A model generated the notes under the pieces. That model had not been told where the DNA came from. It made no database searches and saw nothing but the letters and a program-made list of their open reading frames with translations. DNA of 64,000 bases. Origin: JAPXSY01 sp034003585. Its GTDB lineage: Bacteria > Verrucomicrobiota > Kiritimatiellia > RFP12 > UBA1067. A program made the translations under genes and the position numbers. This document shows, piece after piece, positions 51,653 to 59,427 of this stretch (position 1 is the stretch's first letter; every line of letters begins with the position of its first letter). The DNA lies in NCBI GenBank assembly GCA_034003585.1, contig JAVEYH010000004.1, positions 1 through 64,000 of the forward strand, written 5' to 3'.

Positions 51653-52512
51653 TTGAACGCATTCCCGACGAAGTCTGGGCCTTTGACTGTGAATGGGTGC
51701 CGGATCTGCAGGCGGGCCGCCTGCTGTACCGCCTGCCGGAGGAGCTGCCCTCCCGGGAAGTGCTGCGCGTCATGTGGGAACAGGGCGGCGCGACAGCGGA
51801 AAATCCGACCCCGTTTCTGAAAACGATCCTCTGCCGCGTGGTTTCGGTGGCCACGGTGATCCGGCGCGTATCCCGCAAGGGCGAGGTGCGGCTCTTTCTG
51901 CAGGCCCTGCCCGAAGCGCCCGATGATCCGGCGCAAGATGAGGCCCACATCCTGCGGCGGTTTCTGGTGGACGGCGTGGCGGCGCGCAATCCGCAACTGG
52001 TGGGCTTCAATTCGCGCAACGCCGACCTGCGCATTCTCACGCAGCGCGCGTTCGTCCACGGTCTGCCCCAACCGGCACTCTGCGGCCGTCTGGCGGCGAA
52101 GCCGTGGGAGAGCCTGGATGTGGACCTCATGGAGCGGATCAGCGGATTCGGCAAGACCTATGCGGTCTCGCTGAACGAACTGGCCACGCTGTCCGGCATT
52201 CCGGGCAAGCTGGACACCTGCGGCGATGACGTGTGCGGCCTCTGGTACAGCGGCCAGCGGAAAAGAATCGTGGAGTACAATTGCCTCGACGCCCTCACCA
52301 CCTATCTGGTGTGGCTGCGCATGGCCTATTTCTCGGGGTGTTTCGACGCCGAAGGCTACCGCGCCGAACAAAGCCGCCTGCACGCGCTGATCCGGGAACG
52401 CCTGCTCAACCCGGAAGACGCCTACCTGCGCGCGTACCTCGACGCGTGGCGCGATCTGAAACGCCGCACCGGCCAGTTGGACGACGGCGTCTTCCCGCCC
52501 GACGATCAGTGA
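51649..52512 (+). CDS. PolB-like 3'-5' exonuclease (DEDDy type)
   Basis: A 287-residue protein. Exo I motif DCE is in WAFDCEWVPD (Asp13, Glu15). The Exo II-like region is VGFNSRNADLRILTQRA. Exo III is YNCLDALTTYLVWLRM with the closing Asp. This matches the predicted PolB-like exonuclease family (DNA_pol_B_exo2), which lacks a polymerase domain. It is translationally coupled to the metallophosphatase by ATGA. Its last 7 bases overlap the end of the convergent lpxA gene. Confidence 0.85.
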   Translation: MIERIPDEVWAFDCEWVPDLQAGRLLYRLPEELPSREVLRVMWEQGGATAENPTPFLKTILCRVVSVATVIRRVSRKGEVRLFLQALPEAPDDPAQDEAHILRRFLVDGVAARNPQLVGFNSRNADLRILTQRAFVHGLPQPALCGRLAAKPWESLDVDLMERISGFGKTYAVSLNELATLSGIPGKLDTCGDDVCGLWYSGQRKRIVEYNCLDALTTYLVWLRMAYFSGCFDAEGYRAEQSRLHALIRERLLNPEDAYLRAYLDAWRDLKRRTGQLDDGVFPPDDQ

Positions 52513-53285
52513 ACGCCGCGTTTGCTGGCCTGGAAGAACTCGACCAGCGTCCGGATCTCCGGCAGATCCGTTACCTCATATTTGATCCGCTCCAGCGCCT
52601 GACTGCGGTTGAGGCCCTCACGGTAGAGCAGCTTGTACGCCTCTTTCAGCGCGGCACGCACCTCGGCCGGAAAGCCCCGGCGCTGCAACCCCACGATGTT
52701 CGGGCCGATTACGCGCACCTCAGCGCCCACATTGTCCGTCACCATGAACGGCGGGCAGTCCTGGCGGATTTTGGTGGCGCCGCCGATCATGGCGTGCGTG
52801 CCGATGCGGCAGAACTGATGAATCCCGGTCATCCCGGAGATGACCGCGAAATCTTCCACCGTCACCTCGCCGGCCAGCGTCGCGACATTGGACATGATCA
52901 CGTGATGCCCCACGACGCAGCCGTGCGCGATATGGCAGTAGGCCATGATCAGGCAGTGACTGCCGATCCGCGTCACCTCGCCCGGTTTGGTCCCGAGATG
53001 CACGGTCGAGAATTCACGCAACACCGTTCCGTCGCCCACCTCAACGTAGGTGACATCCCCCTCCTGGTACTTCAGATCCTGCGTTTTCATGCCGACGCAG
53101 GCGAAGGGGAAGATTTGGCAGCCCTTGCCCAGCGTGGTGTGCCCCACCACATGCGCGTGCGCCTGCAGCACCGTGCCGGCCCCGATCCGGACATCCGGCC
53201 CCACCATCGCATAGGGTCCGACCTCCACATCGCTGTCGAGTTCGGCCCGGGGGTCCACAATCGCTGTCGGGTGAATGTTCGCCAT
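52506..53285 (-). CDS. lpxA: Acyl-ACP:UDP-N-acetylglucosamine O-acyltransferase LpxA
   Basis: A 259-residue left-handed beta-helix acyltransferase that makes the first step of lipid A. Hexapeptide repeats start at ANIHPTAIVDPRAEL. The catalytic His lies in AYCHIAHGC, matching E. coli His125. ISGMTGIHQFCRIGTHAMIG is the classic LpxA signature, and the C-terminal helices end in FFQASKRG. GGAGGAAG precedes the ATG. Its presence shows the cell makes lipid A and has an outer membrane. It lies 26 bp downstream of the LptF/G gene. Confidence 0.95.
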   Translation of the reverse strand: MANIHPTAIVDPRAELDSDVEVGPYAMVGPDVRIGAGTVLQAHAHVVGHTTLGKGCQIFPFACVGMKTQDLKYQEGDVTYVEVGDGTVLREFSTVHLGTKPGEVTRIGSHCLIMAYCHIAHGCVVGHHVIMSNVATLAGEVTVEDFAVISGMTGIHQFCRIGTHAMIGGATKIRQDCPPFMVTDNVGAEVRVIGPNIVGLQRRGFPAEVRAALKEAYKLLYREGLNRSQALERIKYEVTDLPEIRTLVEFFQASKRGVH

Positions 53286-53311
53286 ACGTTCTTCCTCCGT
53301 TGCTTCGGATA

Positions 53312-54403
53312 CTACAGGTTTTTGGAAAGGAGCCAGGCCGCGAGAGCCAGACAGACGCCGACCGGCAGCCACAGCAGCGCGTACGGCTGCAGCGCCGGGT
53401 ACTTGTCCAGCGACTGCAGCAGGATCACGCAAAGATAGTAGGCCATCGCCACAACCAGGCTGACCGCCATGCCGACGGTGGATTCCTTGCGCTGGGTGCG
53501 GATACCGAGCGGCACGCCGATCATGACGAAACACAGCGACGCGAACGCGTACACGTAGCGCATGTGGTATTCGGTGCGGTAGATGCTGAGCAGCCGGCGC
53601 ATCGCCCCGCGCGACAGACCCCGGACGTTACCGCGCACCCCGCGGATTGCCCGCCGCAATTCGCCGAAATGGAAATCCTTCTCTTTGCGGACATAACCGC
53701 GCCGTTTCAGCGCTTCGGGGATCACGTGCCGGAACCGGTCCGCGGAGGCCACTCCGGGGCGGTTGAACTCGATCGGGTCGACCCGCACCTTGTACATCTC
53801 CAGCACGATATCGGCCCCGTTGGTGGTGACCAGCGCCTTCTCCGCACGGATCTCGCGGGTGAGGCCCTCCTGACTGTGATCAAACACGATGAGGTCCTGA
53901 ATCCAGTTGCCCTTCTTGCGCGCGAACCAGAGGGTCATCCGGGGAAAGTCGGTGATGAAGCGGCCCGACTCCAACAGATCCAATCCCACATCCACACTGA
54001 TCAGCGAACGCAGGTTACGGCGCACCTCGTGGCTGCGCGGCACGATCTCATGGTTGATGTACAAACCGATCAGCGTGCAGAACACCCCCACCAGCAGAGG
54101 CCATTTCATAATGGCGAGCAGATTCACCCCGCAGGCCCGCATGGCCGAGATCTCACTGTCGGCCGAGAGGCGGCTGAACACCAGCAGCGCGCTGACCAGC
54201 AGCGCGAGCGGCAGGGTGAGCCGGAGGGTTTCGGGGAACCCCACAAGCAGGAAGAGCCCGACCGCGCGGGGCGGCAGGCCTTCGATCATGAGCTGCGTGA
54301 TCCGGACCAGCAAACCGATCGTCATCACAAACGACAGGATCAGCCAGGCCAGCACAAACGCGCCCAGAAAGGCCTGCAACACATATCGCTCCAGAATCTT
54401 CAT
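53312..54403 (-). CDS. LptF/LptG-family lipopolysaccharide export permease
   Basis: A 363-residue inner-membrane protein of the YjgP/YjgQ family. Three helices precede a periplasmic beta-jellyroll domain (about 120-255), and three follow it. The segment LSADSEISAMRACGVNLLAI is the strongest family signature, close to the site that couples to the LptB ATPase. With its partner it would lift LPS from the inner membrane. Only one copy is in the window, so F versus G cannot be decided. No Shine-Dalgarno sequence precedes the ATG; a TATAAT lies 7 bp upstream. Confidence 0.92.
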   Translation of the reverse strand: MKILERYVLQAFLGAFVLAWLILSFVMTIGLLVRITQLMIEGLPPRAVGLFLLVGFPETLRLTLPLALLVSALLVFSRLSADSEISAMRACGVNLLAIMKWPLLVGVFCTLIGLYINHEIVPRSHEVRRNLRSLISVDVGLDLLESGRFITDFPRMTLWFARKKGNWIQDLIVFDHSQEGLTREIRAEKALVTTNGADIVLEMYKVRVDPIEFNRPGVASADRFRHVIPEALKRRGYVRKEKDFHFGELRRAIRGVRGNVRGLSRGAMRRLLSIYRTEYHMRYVYAFASLCFVMIGVPLGIRTQRKESTVGMAVSLVVAMAYYLCVILLQSLDKYPALQPYALLWLPVGVCLALAAWLLSKNL

Positions 54404-54410
54404 GCCCGCT

Positions 54411-54416
54411 ATTATA
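54411..54416 (-). promoter_or_regulatory. TATAAT -10 element 7 bp before the lptF/G ATG
   Basis: A perfect TATAAT on the minus strand ends 7 bp upstream of the ATG. Transcription is expected to begin at about the ATG, giving a leaderless mRNA. The -35 region would fall in the terminator hairpin of the upstream OmpA-like gene. Confidence 0.5.
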
Positions 54417-54424
54417 TAGCACAA

Positions 54425-54462
54425 AAGGCCGCAGAAGAAACGGCTGTTTCTTTGCGGCCTTC
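54425..54462 (-). terminator. Intrinsic terminator of the first OmpA-like gene
   Basis: On the minus strand a long stem starts AAGGCCGCA and closes TGCGGCCTT, followed by TTGT. The stem also pairs AGAAAC with GTTTCT. It lies 33 bp after the OmpA-like stop. Confidence 0.8.
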
Positions 54463-54494
54463 CGATCGCATCGCCCCCGCGGACGGCGGAAGCG

Positions 54495-55766
54495 TTACGG
54501 GTTCACATACTTGACCTTGTCGGCGTTGGTGCCCGCGCCGCGGATGTAGATCTCCACGCGACGGTTCTCGGGATTCCCGTTGACCAGGTCGGGCTGGACC
54601 TTGGGCCGGCTGTAGCCGTACCCCACGGCGCTCAGGCGCGACGCGGTCACGCCCTTGCCCGCCATATAGGACTGCACCGCCTGGGCCCGGCGCTCGGAGA
54701 GATCCTGATTGTACTTCTCGCTCGAACGCGTCCGGCGGTCCGCATGGCCCTCGATCACCGCCGTGGCCTGCGGGTTACGCTGCAACACGCGCACGACCTG
54801 ATCGATGTCCTTGAAGTATTCGGGCTTGATCACCGTGGTGTCATAATCGAACTGGATGTAGACCTCGAACAGCATCAGGTCATCGGAGGGATCCAACGGG
54901 TTGGTCTTGTCCTCGATCACCTCGTGCCCGTCCGCCACGCCGCCCTTGTCGGTGTCGCGGTCCAGCGGGCTGGTCTTGTGGGTGAACACCTCGGCCCCGT
55001 CCTTGAGCCCGTCGAAATCGGTGTCCGGATTGAGCGGGTTGGTTTTGTAGACCTTGACCTCATCGCCGTCCGTCAGCCCGTCGCCGTCGGTGTCTTTGTT
55101 GAAGGGGTCGGTCCCGAGCTTCGCCTCCTCTTCGTCGGTCAGCCCGTCGCCGTCCGAATCCTTGGGCAGGGCCGCAACCGCCGCCGCGCCCTCGCTGACA
55201 CGGCTGTCGCGGCTACCGCCGAAACGGTAAACCACCCCGGCATCCACCGTGTACTGCATCTCATGCCGCTTATCGACCGACATCAGTGCCCGGCTGTCAG
55301 CCCGGAGAGAGAAGTTGTCGGTCAGATGATACATGGCACCCAGGCCAATCCGCGGCCCCGTCAGAGTAGAGCGGTCCCCCTCTTCAAACACATTGCGGTC
55401 CGCCATATACACGGCCCAACCTGCCGAAAGGAACGGGTCGAATCGGCTGTACCGGTCGAAATGATACAGCGCATCAACCCCCAACCCGTACATGCGCTGC
55501 TTTTTCTGCGTCCAGCGCTCGTTGTTGGTCATGTTGGGCGCGAAAGACGCCTCCGTCTCCACCGACCAGTGGTCGGTGAGATCGTAACCGAGACGCAGGT
55601 TGAGATTCAACCCCTCGTCAATCGCCTGATTCCCCTCAGGGAAAATCATTCCGATCCCGGGATTGACATACCAGCGGGGCGCATCGACCAGCTCATCGGC
55701 CTTCACCTGCGAACACAAGATCCCAGCGGCCGCAACCGCTGAAAGTATCAGTCTTGATGTGCTCAT
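54495..55766 (-). CDS. OmpA-like outer-membrane protein with TSP3 calcium-binding repeats (copy A)
   Basis: A 423-residue exported protein. The signal peptide ends QVKA at about residue 23. An 8-strand-type barrel covers about 28-195, including ALYHFDRYSRFDPFLSAGWA. TSP3 repeats (about 205-280) contain DSDGDGLTDEEEAKLGTDP and its variants, which bind calcium. The OmpA peptidoglycan-binding domain (about 300-415) has GHADRRTRSSEKYNQDLSER, with the anchoring Asp and Arg. It links the outer membrane to the cell wall. AAGGAGG precedes the ATG. A paralogue lies directly upstream in a tandem duplication. Confidence 0.93.
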   Translation of the reverse strand: MSTSRLILSAVAAAGILCSQVKADELVDAPRWYVNPGIGMIFPEGNQAIDEGLNLNLRLGYDLTDHWSVETEASFAPNMTNNERWTQKKQRMYGLGVDALYHFDRYSRFDPFLSAGWAVYMADRNVFEEGDRSTLTGPRIGLGAMYHLTDNFSLRADSRALMSVDKRHEMQYTVDAGVVYRFGGSRDSRVSEGAAAVAALPKDSDGDGLTDEEEAKLGTDPFNKDTDGDGLTDGDEVKVYKTNPLNPDTDFDGLKDGAEVFTHKTSPLDRDTDKGGVADGHEVIEDKTNPLDPSDDLMLFEVYIQFDYDTTVIKPEYFKDIDQVVRVLQRNPQATAVIEGHADRRTRSSEKYNQDLSERRAQAVQSYMAGKGVTASRLSAVGYGYSRPKVQPDLVNGNPENRRVEIYIRGAGTNADKVKYVNP

Positions 55767-55798
55767 CCGATTCCTCCTTATAGTCCAAAGTTGAAATG

Positions 55799-55827
55799 AG
55801 TTTACCGGAAGCGGGAGCGTGACGCAA
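55799..55827 (-). promoter_or_regulatory. Promoter of OmpA-like copy A, conserved in copy B
   Basis: On the minus strand TTGCGT (55827-55822) and TAAACT (55804-55799) are 17 bp apart. The same arrangement is kept in copy B, with a one-base change in the -10. Confidence 0.6.
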
Positions 55828-55853
55828 CAAGAATCGGATTACATGACATTCTT

Positions 55854-55916
55854 TTAAGATTGCGCCCATGCCGCGTCCACAACGGCCTGCACCACACATC
55901 GCTCCAGAATCTTCAT
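55854..55916 (-). pseudogene. 20-codon relic of the lptF/G start at the duplication junction
   Basis: The minus strand reads MKILERCVVQAVVDAAWAQS and then TAA. The first residues match the start of the intact LptF/G protein (MKILERYVLQAF). The homology ends about 11 codons in and runs into the sequence upstream of OmpA-like copy A. The upstream AT-rich element is also partly kept (TATAAC). This is a breakpoint product, not a functional gene. Confidence 0.85.
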
Positions 55917-55929
55917 GGGCGCTGTTATA

Positions 55930-55974
55930 TAACAAAAAGGGCCGCAGAAGAAACGGCGGTTTCTCTGCGGCCTT
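55930..55974 (-). terminator. Intrinsic terminator of the second OmpA-like gene
   Basis: A near copy of the terminator of unit A. On the minus strand AAGGCCGCAGAGAAACC pairs with the GTTTCTTCTGCGGCCCTTTT side; TTTT and TGTT follow. Confidence 0.75.
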
Positions 55975-56007
55975 CCGATCGCGACGTTCCCGCGTGCGGC
56001 GGAAGCG

Positions 56008-57372
56008 TTACGGGGTCACATACTTGACCTTGTCCGCGTTGGTGCCCGCGCCGCGGATGTAGATCTCCACACGGCGGTTCTCGGGGTTCCCGTTGACCAG
56101 ATCGGGCTGGACCTTGGGACGGCTGTAGCCGTACCCCACCGCGCTCAGGCGCGACGGGGTCACGCCCTTGCCCGCCATGTAGGACTGCACCGCCTGGGCC
56201 CGGCGCTCGGAGAGATCCTGATTGTACTTCTCGCTCGAACGCGTCCGGCGGTCCGCATGGCCCTCGATCACCGCCGTGGCCTGCGGGTTGCGCTGCAGCA
56301 CGCGCACGACCTGGTCGATGTCCTTGAAGTATTCGGGCTTGACCACCGTGGTGTCATAATCGAACTGGATGTAGACCTCGAACAGCATCAGGTCGTCGGA
56401 GGGGTCCAGCGGGTTGGTCTTGTCCTCGATCACCTCGTGCCCGTCCGCCACGCCGCCCTTGTCGGTGTCGCGGTCCAGCGGGTTGGTCTTGTAGGTGAAC
56501 ACCTCGGCCCCGTCCTTGAGCCCGTCGAAATCGGTGTCCGGATTGAGCGGGTTGGTCTTGTAGACGTTGACCTCATCGCCATCCGTCAACCCGTCGCCGT
56601 CGGTGTCCTTGTTGAAGGGGTCGGTCCCCCGTTTCGCCTCCTCGTCGTCGGTCAGCCCGTCGCCGTCCGAGTCCTTGGGCAGGGCCGCCACCGCCGCGGC
56701 GCTCGCCGCCGCCGCACCCGCCGCGCCGCCGCCGAAGCGGTAAGCGACGCCGGCATCCGCCGTGTAGATGAATTCGCAGGTCTGATCCAGCGCCATGAAG
56801 GCCCGCGTATCCGCACGCAGCGACCAGCGGTCATTCAGGTGATACATGAGGCCCGCGCCCAGGCGCGGGCCGACCACGCTGTACTCGCTGCCTTCGCAGA
56901 ACACATTGTCATTCGCGCGATAATAACCGAAACCGGCGGCCAGATAGGGGTCGAGCCGGTTATACCGGTCGAAGTGGTACAGCCCGTCCACAAACAGGCC
57001 GCGCACACTCTGTCCGCCGAGCCCGTCCTCCGAACCGGAGGAACCCACGCCGGGCCACCAGCATCCGTCTCTGCATCCTCCGTCCCAACCGCCTCCCGCG
57101 CCGCCGTCATCCCGTCCGTCCCGCCCGTTGCTGGTGATGTTGGGCGCCCAGGAGACCCCGCCTTCAACCGACCAGTGCTCGGACAGATCATACCCCAACC
57201 GCAACAGCAGGTTCAGACCCTCATCCACCGGCTGGTTGCCCTCGAAGAACATCATGCCGACACCCGGGCTCACATACCAGCGGGGCGCATCGGTCCACTC
57301 CTCGGCCTTCCCCTGTGAACACGCGATCCCAACGGCCGCAACCGTTGAAAGCATCCGTCTTGCTTTGCTCAT
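56008..57372 (-). CDS. OmpA-like outer-membrane protein with TSP3 repeats (copy B)
   Basis: A 454-residue paralogue of copy A. The signal peptide, TSP3 repeats and OmpA domain are almost the same; the last 170 residues differ at only a few positions. The barrel is clearly diverged. It also carries a Gly-rich, Cys-containing insertion (GGGWDGGCRDGCWWPGVG) at about residues 90-115, where copy A has a short loop. That position is expected to be a surface loop. An Ala-rich linker precedes the TSP3 repeats. AAGGAGG precedes the ATG. Confidence 0.92.
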   Translation of the reverse strand: MSKARRMLSTVAAVGIACSQGKAEEWTDAPRWYVSPGVGMMFFEGNQPVDEGLNLLLRLGYDLSEHWSVEGGVSWAPNITSNGRDGRDDGGAGGGWDGGCRDGCWWPGVGSSGSEDGLGGQSVRGLFVDGLYHFDRYNRLDPYLAAGFGYYRANDNVFCEGSEYSVVGPRLGAGLMYHLNDRWSLRADTRAFMALDQTCEFIYTADAGVAYRFGGGAAGAAAASAAAVAALPKDSDGDGLTDDEEAKRGTDPFNKDTDGDGLTDGDEVNVYKTNPLNPDTDFDGLKDGAEVFTYKTNPLDRDTDKGGVADGHEVIEDKTNPLDPSDDLMLFEVYIQFDYDTTVVKPEYFKDIDQVVRVLQRNPQATAVIEGHADRRTRSSEKYNQDLSERRAQAVQSYMAGKGVTPSRLSAVGYGYSRPKVQPDLVNGNPENRRVEIYIRGAGTNADKVKYVTP

Positions 57373-57405
57373 CCGATTCCTCCTTCATGTTCTAAGGTCA
57401 TGGCT

Positions 57406-57434
57406 ACTTTACCGGAATCGGAAGCGCGACGCAA
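57406..57434 (-). promoter_or_regulatory. Promoter of OmpA-like copy B
   Basis: On the minus strand TTGCGT (57434-57429) and TAAAGT (57411-57406) are 17 bp apart, the same geometry as in copy A. Confidence 0.6.
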
Positions 57435-57500
57435 CAAGAACCGGATTACATGACATTTTTTTAAGATTGCGCCCATGCCGCGACGCAAACGGGATTCCCG

Positions 57501-57539
57501 GAAAAAAATACGGCCCGCCACGTTCCCCCGTGGCGGGCC
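57501..57539 (-). terminator. Intrinsic terminator downstream of the transglutaminase-like gene
   Basis: On the minus strand GGCCCGCCACG pairs with CGTGGCGGGCC around a 6-nt loop, followed by GTATTTTTTTC. It lies 178 bp after the stop codon and should end the lnt operon transcript. Confidence 0.85.
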
Positions 57540-57717
57540 CGCATCCTTGCGGACACAAGCCCCGCATGAGTCTGCGTGCTTCTGTACGCACCCCGAATGT
57601 CCGAACCTGGCGTTCTCTAGCGCGGGAAAGGGCTGCTTTCCGGCGTCGGAACACTGGGCGAGCGTAGCGCATGCCCAGTTCGCGTTCTATTATGCAACCC
57701 TCATGCCAACCGGCGCG
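57540..57717 (-). other. 178-bp untranslated tail of the lnt operon
   Basis: No gene is visible here. The stretch contains small inverted repeats, for example CTGGGC/GCCCAG and GGAAAG/CTTTCC, before the terminator. It could be a structured 3' end or a small RNA. With the OmpA copy B promoter region, it makes up the 345-bp gap 57373-57717. Confidence 0.35.
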
Positions 57718-59427
57718 TCAGAAGTCCCAAACCCGTTCGGCGGGCTTTTTCGCAGACGCGAAGGCACAGACGGCCCGACCTCCGGCGCTCAGAACGGCCT
57801 GCCCGTCTCCCGTGGTCAGACGCAGGGGGCCGCACCCCCGGTGGCGCAGCACAGCAGCCGTCAACAGTGCCTTTTCCAACCCGTCCCCGCGCCGGTAGTT
57901 CCACACCTCATCGGGTTGCGCGAGCCGCGCGGCCCCGTCGTAGATGGAGTCCCCGGGCCAGGCGGCGAGCCGCGCGACCAGTTCGCTTTCCGACAGTCCT
58001 GCGGCACCCGTCAGGCTCACCGGGTTCCGCTCCAGCGCGGCCTTGACAAACGGGGCGTACGGCGTGCGGGTCAGGTCGCGCCAGACGTAAAAGGCCAGAT
58101 CGGCGGCGGGGTTGACCTCCCGCAAAGCCTCCACCCGCGCAATCACCTCCCCGCGCGTCAGATCCACCGGCAGCAGAACCGGCGGCGGGCCGTTCTCAAA
58201 CGTCACGCCCGCGGCATCCGGCAACCGCGGCGCCGTGTGGCAAAAACGCTTCAACTGCTCGACCATGTCGGCCGCGCTCATGCAGGCGTCGCCGATGGCG
58301 TCGCGCAGCGCCTGCAGGTCTTCGGGCCGGTCCAGATCGATGGCGCGCTCGCGCACAAACGCCTCGATGTCGTTCAGCACGATCTTACACGGGCAGCACG
58401 AGGCCGCAAAGGTCTCCATCGGGATCATGGCCAGCAATTTATCGCGCGTGGCGTCCGTGACCTTGTACGGGCACTCCTGCTCAAACCGGAAGGCCTGCTC
58501 CAGCGCCAGATAGCGATTCACCCCGTGAACCGGCCAGCGCACCACGAAACACTGCCGGCACTGCGGATCCTGCCGCAGGAAATTACCCAGAATCTCCGGC
58601 GTGAGCGGAGTCTTCAGATACGCGCGCAACCCGGCGGCGAACCGCCCGTACGCTTCGGACGCGATCGTGGCGCGCGGGTAGAGCATGTGGATCCAGCCCG
58701 TGGAGTGCGAGACGATCGTCACCCGTTCGTTCTCCAGCGCCCGGCGCGCCTGGCCCGAAATCTGGGTGCCGTTGAACCACATCGCTTTGGTCACCAGCCG
58801 CCGGTTGTTGATGAGCACGCCGTCGTCCACCTCCACGAAATTCTGGGAGTGCAGGGGCGTGGCCATCAGAAACACCTTCTCCAGCGGCAGGCCCGCCACC
58901 ACATACAGCGCCGCGGCGTAGAGCGCGGCCAGCGAGACACACTCGCCCGCACCGGTGGCGTACCCCTCACGGTACCGGAACGCGTCCATGGCCTCGATCG
59001 TCTCGGTCTTCCAGTAGGGGATCACCTCCGAGGCGTATTTGTCCAGGCCGAAATGGGTGCGGATGTCGATGTCGAAGTAGTAGGTGTCGCCCTGATAGCC
59101 GAACAGCGCGTTGGACTGCGCGATCACCTCGGGCGCGAGGAACCCGGCGAACCGATCGAGCTCGCGGCGCTGATCGGTCAGCCCCCACGTCTCCAAATCC
59201 AGATTGAACACGTAGTGGTCCATGATGTACTGCTTCAGGCGCAGCAGCCTGCGGTAGGGCTTCATCTTGCGGATCCCCTTGAACCAAGGATCCTCGCGCC
59301 ACTGCCAGAGGCGCGGCGACATGATGTTCGCCAGCACCAGGCTGTACATCAGCTCCGGAAAAACGAAAATCTCCATGTCGGACAACGTGACGGCCGACGA
59401 ATACCGCTCCAGTTCCTCCCGGGTCAT
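57718..59427 (-). CDS. Transglutaminase-like protein of unknown function
   Basis: A 569-residue protein without a signal peptide. The region of about 155-215 looks like a transglutaminase/cysteine-protease core: Cys163 in GAGECVSLAALYAAAL, His193 in TPLHSQNFVEV and an acidic residue in VDDGVLINNRR. The N-terminal 150 residues contain TREELERYSSAVTLSDMEIF and aromatic-rich helices. The C-terminal half has no recognised motif but has a CCPCKIVLNDIEAF segment. The ATG overlaps the lnt stop (ATGA), so it is made with Lnt. The core assignment is by motif only. Confidence 0.62.
   Translation of the reverse strand: MTREELERYSSAVTLSDMEIFVFPELMYSLVLANIMSPRLWQWREDPWFKGIRKMKPYRRLLRLKQYIMDHYVFNLDLETWGLTDQRRELDRFAGFLAPEVIAQSNALFGYQGDTYYFDIDIRTHFGLDKYASEVIPYWKTETIEAMDAFRYREGYATGAGECVSLAALYAAALYVVAGLPLEKVFLMATPLHSQNFVEVDDGVLINNRRLVTKAMWFNGTQISGQARRALENERVTIVSHSTGWIHMLYPRATIASEAYGRFAAGLRAYLKTPLTPEILGNFLRQDPQCRQCFVVRWPVHGVNRYLALEQAFRFEQECPYKVTDATRDKLLAMIPMETFAASCCPCKIVLNDIEAFVRERAIDLDRPEDLQALRDAIGDACMSAADMVEQLKRFCHTAPRLPDAAGVTFENGPPPVLLPVDLTRGEVIARVEALREVNPAADLAFYVWRDLTRTPYAPFVKAALERNPVSLTGAAGLSESELVARLAAWPGDSIYDGAARLAQPDEVWNYRRGDGLEKALLTAAVLRHRGCGPLRLTTGDGQAVLSAGGRAVCAFASAKKPAERVWDF

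Larger units (their letters stand above)
54371..55875. repeat. Tandem repeat unit A (1.5 kb) containing the first OmpA-like gene
   Basis: The unit runs from GGCCTGC inside the lptF/G start, through the terminator and OmpA-like gene, to GCCCATGCCGCG upstream of it. Unit B repeats this order. The coding 3' part is nearly identical between units; the barrel-coding part has diverged. Confidence 0.85.
55884..57482. repeat. Tandem repeat unit B (1.6 kb) containing the second OmpA-like gene
   Basis: It starts with GGCCTGC of the lptF/G relic and ends GCCCATGCCGCG upstream of the gene, matching the ends of unit A. It is about 95 bp longer, mainly through an insertion in the barrel region of the gene. 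Confidence 0.85.
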
